Of a stretch of 64,000 nucleotides of DNA, positions 58,196 through 64,000 are shown piece by piece. Source of the stretch: Strigamia acuminata (lineage: Eukaryota > Arthropoda > Chilopoda > Geophilomorpha > Linotaeniidae); NCBI GenBank assembly GCA_949358305.1, contig OX442317.1, forward strand, positions 11,848,186-11,912,185. Reading direction: 5' to 3'. A program made the position numbers and the translations under genes. The notes under the pieces were generated by a model. The model searched no databases. It worked only from the letters and a program-made list of their open reading frames with translations, and was not told the origin of the DNA. Each line of letters starts with the position of its first letter. The stretch's first letter is position 1.

Positions 58196-59242
58196 ACTCA
58201 AAAAATTGTTCACATGTTTGTAGTAGTATCTTTAATTGGCAAAAAAAAGATTTATAATGATTTCTCAGAAAGAAAATATTTTAAATTTTAACACAAATAG
58301 CTCTTGATCTTTCAGAAAAAGTAAATAATTTTTAAAAATTTCAAAAAACAAAAAAGATATGACCGAAAAAGTATCGTTCTTTCATGTGAACAATTTTTGG
58401 GCTGCTCCAATGTGATTGATTTTTGGTGTTGGAACCACTGTTATTGTGCACGTATATTTGAAATTGGGGTTATATAGCAAGATTATGTATCATAGCTGTA
58501 TTTTAAACATTAGAAATCATCATGTGCCCTCTCTAATTGCAAAAAAGACAAAATGTTCTAGCATTAGTTGAAAAAGGGATTTCTGTTTGAAAAATTGCTG
58601 CAGAAGTCCGAGTTAGCATTGGATGTGTGTTTAGAATTCACAAAACATATGCTTTAGATGCAAAAAAACAAAAATTAGGTCGCCCAAAAATTCTAACAGC
58701 CACACAGGAGCGAAACATTGTTAGGGCAGTTACATCAGTTCGCCTAGATACAGCTGTAGACATGCAAATTGATCTTGCTAAACATCATAACAATGTTGTT
58801 AGTGCTCAAACTGTACTAAATGTGCTAAAGAGAAATAGATTGAAGTCATCAGTCAATGTTAAAAAGCCCTTATTAACAGCTCGTCATAAACGCCTCAGAA
58901 TGGAATTTGCCCAAAAGTACAAAGACAGGACAATGTACCATTGGAAAAGGGTTATTTTCTCAGATGAAACAAAGATTTACCGTTTAGGAAGTGATGGACG
59001 CAAAGAGTGCTGGAAAAAACAAAAATCAGCACTACAATTGCACCAGATGATCCCAACAGTAAAACATGAAGGTAGTTTCTTAATGTTTTGGAGATGCATA
59101 CCTGCTAATGGAACACGAAATCTTGATAGTATTGATGGAATAATGAATGCAGAATTGTATTGCACTATTTGATGGGAACATTAAAATACTACAAGCTTAA
59201 AACGAAAAATGTAGTGTTTCAACATGACAAAAAAGATTACCG
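58190..59242 (+). pseudogene. Tc1/mariner transposon, truncated, dead transposase
   Basis: The left terminus is TACAGTGACTCAAAAAATTG, typical of Tc1 elements. The transposase frame begins near 58.54 kb with helix-turn-helix residues (ALVEKGISV, a TGA in place of Arg, then KIAAEVRVSIGCVFRIH). It continues at 58627-59172 with GRPKILTATQERNIVR and the first catalytic Asp in RVIFSDETKIYRLGS. After YCTI a stop and frameshift occur, then VVFQHDKKDYR holds the second Asp. The sequence ends at about 59242 before the final Glu and the right terminus. It is non-functional. Confidence 0.9.
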
Positions 59243-59850
59243 GTAATTAATTTTTTTGAAAGTTTTTTTTTTGAAAGTTTACAACGGCAATATCGGAGAA
59301 AATTAATTTGAAATGAATTTACTTCTTTTGCAAAATTTTAATCAAAACAGAAGAAGTTGAAACTGTTTTTTGTTCGTTAACTCGTTTCAATTTTTATCCT
59401 TCACGTTTCCTCCTATAGTTTGTTTCCTTTACATGCACAAGTTTGTTTATGTTATTAGTGTTCAAATTCCCCGCCAGCAGCGCCACTTAATGGTACATGT
59501 TTCTCTCTCTCTCCTCTCCATTCTACTCCTCACCTCAGATGCAGCAAGTACTAAGCTTAGTAGTAAATCTCTACTAATTTAAAAAATATATACTTTTATT
59601 TTTTTTTTAGAAAGAGAAGATTAAAAAAGTTGAACTTTTCAGCAATTAAAAGACGTTTAAAGCCATATTTTTCCGGTCTTAGAGAAAAATGGCGAGAATT
59701 TTTCTTTTCTCCCTTCTTCCCCTCGCATATTTATTATTTCAGGAACAAAAAAAAAGAAAGAAAGAACGAAAAAAAAACATTTTGTCTAGAGAATATTTTT
59801 TTTAAATTTATTTTCTAATTTAAAAATAAATACATAAATTTTAGAAGTAC
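59243..59850. other. AT-rich, no gene
   Basis: Adenine- and thymine-rich runs, with a duplicated TTTTTTTGAAAGTTT at 59.25-59.28 kb. ORFs at 59.37 and 59.63 kb have no domain. Confidence 0.4.
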
Positions 59851-59990
59851 ATCAAACGCACATCAAACTTTTTTTAAAGCATTTCTTTTAAATTTTAAAT
59901 GTAAATAAATCAAATTCAGTCAATATTTATTTAGATCAAAACACTTCAATTATTACAACAACAAAATATCCAAATGCTCGCAACTGTGTA
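59850..59990. repeat. dispersed repeat R1, partial copy
   Basis: Matches about 17760-17880 (CACATCAAACTTTTTTTAA through AAAATATCCAAATGCT). Confidence 0.65.
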
Positions 59991-60600
59991 GTTTAATCCT
60001 GCCTAGAAAAAAAATCAAGACCACCTATTAAATACTAAGCACATTAATCAAAGGATTCATCCATCGGATCCCAAGTTAAACATGGCGGCGAGCATGCCCA
60101 TTTAACAGCTAGGACACAGATCTATGAGCTAGGATATTGTGACGTCGATTTTTAGGTGAATTCTCATAATGCATCAACAAAATTGTGATAAATTTCAAAA
60201 TAAATGTAGATTGTGTTCAATTCTTATTTCTTACTCAAAAAGTGGCTTATTTTTCAACTATAGAACAAAGCATCAAAACTGTTGGTATAATAATCATCAA
60301 AATGGCCACCATTTAGAACTGTGAAGTGGAAAGGATCACGTTTAGGCCATTTCTTCAACATTATGTAGAAAAATCGTGCATGTTATTGTGTATTTACGTA
60401 ATGTTCCTATCAACATGTTCTAATCTAATGTGCGCTAGAAATAAACAAAACAATTGAAATACGTTAGTGTTGAGTTACTGCGGGTTGGGTGATGTGTTCT
60501 TTAAACATCGAAAAAAAATAACACCCGAACTAAAAATAAATTCCAAAACAAAATTAAAAAATTAAAAAAAAAACAATCATGCTTGGTTTCAAATAAAGTC
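59991..60600. other. no gene supported
   Basis: An AACATGGCGGCGAG site is at 60.08 kb. No ORF of interest. Confidence 0.4.
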
Positions 60601-60601
60601 T

Positions 60602-61346
60602 CTACCAGTTGAAACGATAGAAGCTGCCATTTATCATTTCGCACGGCAGCAGGATTGGAATGACCAAGTCGCTAAAAAAAAATAAAATAATAATAAAATG
60701 TCGTTCAGTTTACAAATGAAAAAATTAAATTAAAGAATTAATTGTAATTTCACATTAAAAAAATAAACTAAATAAAATTCTATCAAATTCATTTGTCGCC
60801 GAAAATCCTCTATCTTTCTGACCCCGACTGTGATCCGGCATCCGATTTGCAAAAATGGGTACCACGAGAAATGACTAATTCCAAGGTCAAATCAAAATCA
60901 TCAATTTAGAGAATCTTCTGCCAATTGGTTTAGGGCGAAACCTATTCAATAATAAATCAAAACACATCAAAACATCGTCAACCACACCAAATTGCGTCCC
61001 AGTCCCCACTTTCTCCCACTAAATCTAAGGCGAATACCCCAAAATAGCCGAGCCGACTTGGTCAAATGCTACACAGAGCCCACCCACAACTAAATCCAAT
61101 GAAAAACAATCGAAATGATATTCCAATCAGCGTCAAATCGCCAATTAATACTCAATTCCCAAGTTAAATCAGAGTTAAACCCGTTTTAAGACCGCGTGGT
61201 TCACACGCGGTAAAAAATCCCAAACCCCAACTAAATAAACGCCCAAAAAGTGCTAGTAGTTGTGGTAAAACTAGTTAAAACTAGTGAGGAAATGAATAAA
61301 AAGTATACAAACTGAAAGTAAATACCTCATCCACGTCTGCGCCATT
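60602..61346 (-). CDS. possible 29-residue spliced small ORF
   Basis: On the minus strand an ATG at 61346 opens MAQTWM and ends in a GATGAG|GTATTT donor at 61327. A TTTTTTTAG acceptor at 60672 leads in phase to DLVIPILLPCEMINGSFYRF and a stop at 60602. The peptide has a short hydrophobic stretch and could be membrane-associated. The 655-bp intron is AT-rich. The context of the ATG (TTGACAATGGCG) and the splice sites are good, but with only 29 residues this could be chance. No family recognised. Confidence 0.25.
60680..61320. other. nothing recognised apart from the intron of the small ORF
   Basis: AT-rich sequence with many AAATC words. No competing ORF. Confidence 0.4.
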
Positions 61347-61916
61347 GTCAAACGTCGTTGGGAAAACGCGGTCGGTTCGATGCAAATCCGATCAAAAAAA
61401 CGCAATCAGCGTCCGAAAAATGTCAACGGACACTTAGAACGTGATTATCTGTCGACTAAAAGTGTTAACAGGGCGTTAATAAACGAGCGAATTCAATTTT
61501 TGAAAATCACAACAAAATGGTTACGTTTCATGTGGGCGCCATTTTCTCGTCGACCTTCGTCCTAAACAAAATGAGCGTAAACCGCGTCGTTTCGGGCACG
61601 TTTTTTCTAAAAAAAAACAGTAAAAAAGCAAATAATAAACACCTAATGTTGAGTTCGAGTACCGGATGTCCGCTAGGGTTATATAGATATGGTATGAATA
61701 GACGAGCCAGACTTGACCAAAAAACTCGTTCACAGCCAACTCGCCATGGCTTTCTTCCTTGGTTCGTTCGTTGGAAAAAGCAGGGTCAATTGCAAATTGT
61801 CATAGCGATGCCAGCGCCCTCGCACAAATATATTCGCGACGTATTTATTCAACTTGCTTTCGATATTTATCGTCCTTTACAACGTCCGATTGTATTAATA
61901 TTCAAACTATTCCGCA

Positions 61917-62222
61917 TTAACTCGCACTCGCTTTCATATCAAACTTTTTTTTAAGCATTTTTTTTTAAATTTTAAATTAAAAAAAATCACGTCATTTTCA
62001 AATTTCAGTCAATATTTATTTGGATCAAAACACTTCAATTATTACAACAACAAAATATCCAAATGCTTGCTATTTTTTTTAAATATTTTTTAAATAAAAT
62101 TAATTTGTAAAAAATAAAATAAAAAATTCAAATTATTTTTATATAATTCCAACAATTATTAATTTTAGTTTTTTAAATTGTTATTCACTTTTTTATTTTT
62201 ATTTAATATTAATGTTGTGTTT
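61917..62222. repeat. dispersed repeat R1, third long copy
   Basis: Matches 17731-18040 nearly base for base, from TTAACTCGCACTCGCTT to AATGTTGTGTTTA. It ends exactly where other copies continue with GAGAATTC. Confidence 0.75.
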
Positions 62223-62739
62223 ACAAATTAACCCACAAAAAACGCGTCGATTACTCGCAAAAATTAATACAACATTAAGCAAACCTCGAGCAAACAAACC
62301 CAGTACTAAGTGAAAATAAACTCGTATCCAACATCGAACAAACCTCGCTCGCAATTTCCAACAACAAGTGACAGTTTTGGCGATAGAAAAAAACACGAGC
62401 GGCCACATGTAGTACTTGCAACTAACCCTAACTACATAAACCCGAAAAAAGCCAACTTTTTGCCATTTAAACGCTTCCCAGTCATCCAACTCATACCCAA
62501 TACTTACCTAAAACTCTCTTACACGTTTTGGCGATATTTTTAGACCGTTGGGTGGTCGTTAGATCAAAATTTGAGCAAATTTGGATGGAGAAGAAGCGTT
62601 AAAGAACAGCGCACAAGCCGCCATTTTGAAGCAGAACGAAAATCCAAGGAATTTGCCGATTTTTTGCTCAATTTCGCTCGTTTTTGGACACGTTTTTTGC
62701 GGGGATTTTTGTTCTGGGTACTTACGTGATGTGTCTAGA

Positions 62740-62870
62740 ATTCATTTATTTCTGAATTCCGAATTTACCGCTAAATTGCGATAGCGCCATCTAGTGGCGA
62801 TATTTTGCATTGACGAATGCGGGTTTAGCAGACGAATTCTCGTAATTCGGCCGTGACATTTTAATATCAT
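62740..62870 (-). repeat. diverged fragment of the 1.9-kb LTR
   Basis: The reverse complement of 2860-2975 is recognisable, including ATGGCGCTATCGCAA and GTCTGCTAAAACCGCATT-like stretches. No LTR ends are present, so it is a small relic. 62.22-62.74 kb around it has no supported gene. Confidence 0.65.
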
Positions 62871-62935
62871 ACGTTTGCTTTGTATTTTATCCGTGATAAA
62901 ATTATGATTTAAAATAATTATATTCAAATGTGTAC

Positions 62936-63135
62936 TGAAATATGTAGTTGTTTAAACATGAGTAAGTCGATTAAATGCATTATTTGTAATTTGTAATAGG
63001 ATAGATTTCAAAAATAGAGTTATGCAAATTACACAATTAACCAAAAAAAATATTATTTTTTTAAGTATTTCTTTTTGTTTTTAGTTTTTGTCGTAAATCA
63101 CAAACAAATTAAAATATTCTAAAACAAACCAAACC
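62936..63135. repeat. repeat R4, first copy
   Basis: About 190 bp repeated in direct orientation at 63330-63515. Shared landmarks are GTTGTTTAAACA and ATTTGTAATTTGTAATA. Confidence 0.75.
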
Positions 63136-63329
63136 ATAATGTAATCCAGATTTACTTGTATCATTAAAAAGAAAAAAACCATTACATGACATAAAACAGG
63201 GTTAAATTTCTACACTCTGTTTTTATTTAAAAGAAGAAAATTGAATAGAAATTCTCACGTCTTTAATTTGGCATTCCTTTCTAATTCCTTTTTATTTCCT
63301 AAATTCCTTTTTAATTGAAATATTTTATT

Positions 63330-63515
63330 GAAATATGAAGTTGTTTAAACACGAGTAAGTTGATTAAATGCATATATTTGTAATTTGTAATAAGGTAGAT
63401 TTCAAAAATGGAGTTCTGCAAATTGTACACAATTAACCGGAAAATAAATATTTTCTAAAAGATTTTTTTTTCGTAAATCAGAAACAAATTAAAATATTCT
63501 GAAAATAAACCAAAT
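63330..63515. repeat. repeat R4, second copy
   Basis: Matches 62936-63135 with scattered changes. From 63.52 kb to the window end I see no gene. Confidence 0.75.
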
Positions 63516-64000
63516 AACAAACTTAGAACATAACATAAACTAAATCACAGAGCGGAAAGCTCTTAAAGGCAAACTTGAGTTGCTTGCGGCAGTGAAGCTT
63601 TATTCAATGCACCTAACTGGTTGTTTTACATAAAACCAAAGCGATGTGATTTCAGACTTAAACTATAATTTTTCATGCTCTGAAAAAAAAAGAAATGTTT
63701 AGTTAGTCAATTCTGTGTTTGTGTGATTTTCTTTCTAAATAAATATATTCCAAATTTTTTTCTTACAATCAATCTTCCTTCTGTTTCTCCAATTTCTCCC
63801 AATTTACATCTATTCACAATAAACTTCCTGACTCATGTATTTTTTCATCCTTTTTGTTTCCCGTGGTTAGATTCTTAATACACGTGTTTGTTTACACAAA
63901 TATTGTTGAAATTTCACGCAGGTGTCGCTAGTTCACGGGCCATGATTTTCTTCCCCCTCATTCGATTTTCCTCATCTCATACAGAAAACGCAGGAGTGTG

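Noticed and set aside
61517-61954. 145-codon plus-strand ORF
   Set aside because: It runs through a candidate 5' exon of the minus strand and into repeat R1. No domain and no splice logic.

Overview
The window looks like nuclear DNA from an arthropod, most likely an insect. It is AT-rich. Coding sequence lies in short exons with GT/AG introns, often of 50-150 bases. The recognisable genes (matrix metalloproteinase, haem peroxidase with a clip-like cysteine cluster, nrf-6-like acyltransferase, C2H2 zinc-finger proteins, importin-11 and thymidylate synthase pieces) are all animal families. Much of the rest is transposon sequence. I found no operons, CRISPR arrays, tRNA or rRNA genes, and the species cannot be named from sequence alone.

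Layout. 0-0.3 kb: importin-11 fragment (+). 0.7-1.0 kb: unrecognised coding-like sequence. 1.47-10.25 kb: matrix metalloproteinase gene (-), split inside a coding exon by a 6,706-bp LTR retrotransposon (2,667-9,372) whose two 1,912-bp LTRs differ at one base that I can see. 10.67-11.33 kb: short-exon locus (+). 11.9-13.1 kb: nrf-6-like remnant (-). 13.9-14.5 kb: frameshifted zinc-finger gene (+). 16.6-17.4 kb: a second short-exon locus (+). 18.15-19.95 kb: GC-rich two-exon gene (-) with an internal duplication. 20.26-20.73 kb: LTR. 24.07-26.76 kb: a third short-exon relative, then two degraded importin-11 copies (-).

27.45-35.43 kb: a CAGCTG-rich inverted repeat holding a 7,336-bp Ty1/copia element (-) with apparently identical 547-bp LTRs and a 5-bp target duplication. 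37.1-37.4 kb: three-finger C2H2 exon (-). 39.0-39.7 kb: duplicated gene fragment and a possible fourth short-exon relative. 41.56-42.33 kb: single-exon 254-residue gene (-), unrecognised. 42.4-49.3 kb: repeats, including a long foldback, minisatellites and duplicated blocks. 50.1-50.9 kb: 3' part of a thymidylate synthase gene (+) with a damaged last exon. 52.6-53.15 kb: small unrecognised exons. 54.31-57.83 kb: complete 12-exon haem peroxidase gene (+). 57.8-59.24 kb: an LTR-element relic abutting the peroxidase stop codon, then a truncated Tc1 transposase. 59.8-64 kb: repeats, a possible 29-residue spliced ORF and an LTR fragment.

Main points. The metalloproteinase has every expected protein segment except an obvious signal-peptide exon, but it carries a very recent insertion in the last catalytic-domain exon. 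The peroxidase is open across all 12 exons, yet the Asp-His pair of the distal haem pocket is replaced by Ala-Asp, so it is probably a pseudo-enzyme. Its stop codon lies inside a transposon end. The best candidate for something undescribed is the group of short-exon loci at about 10.7, 16.6, 24.1 and perhaps 39.4 kb, which share first-exon features and which I cannot assign to any known family.
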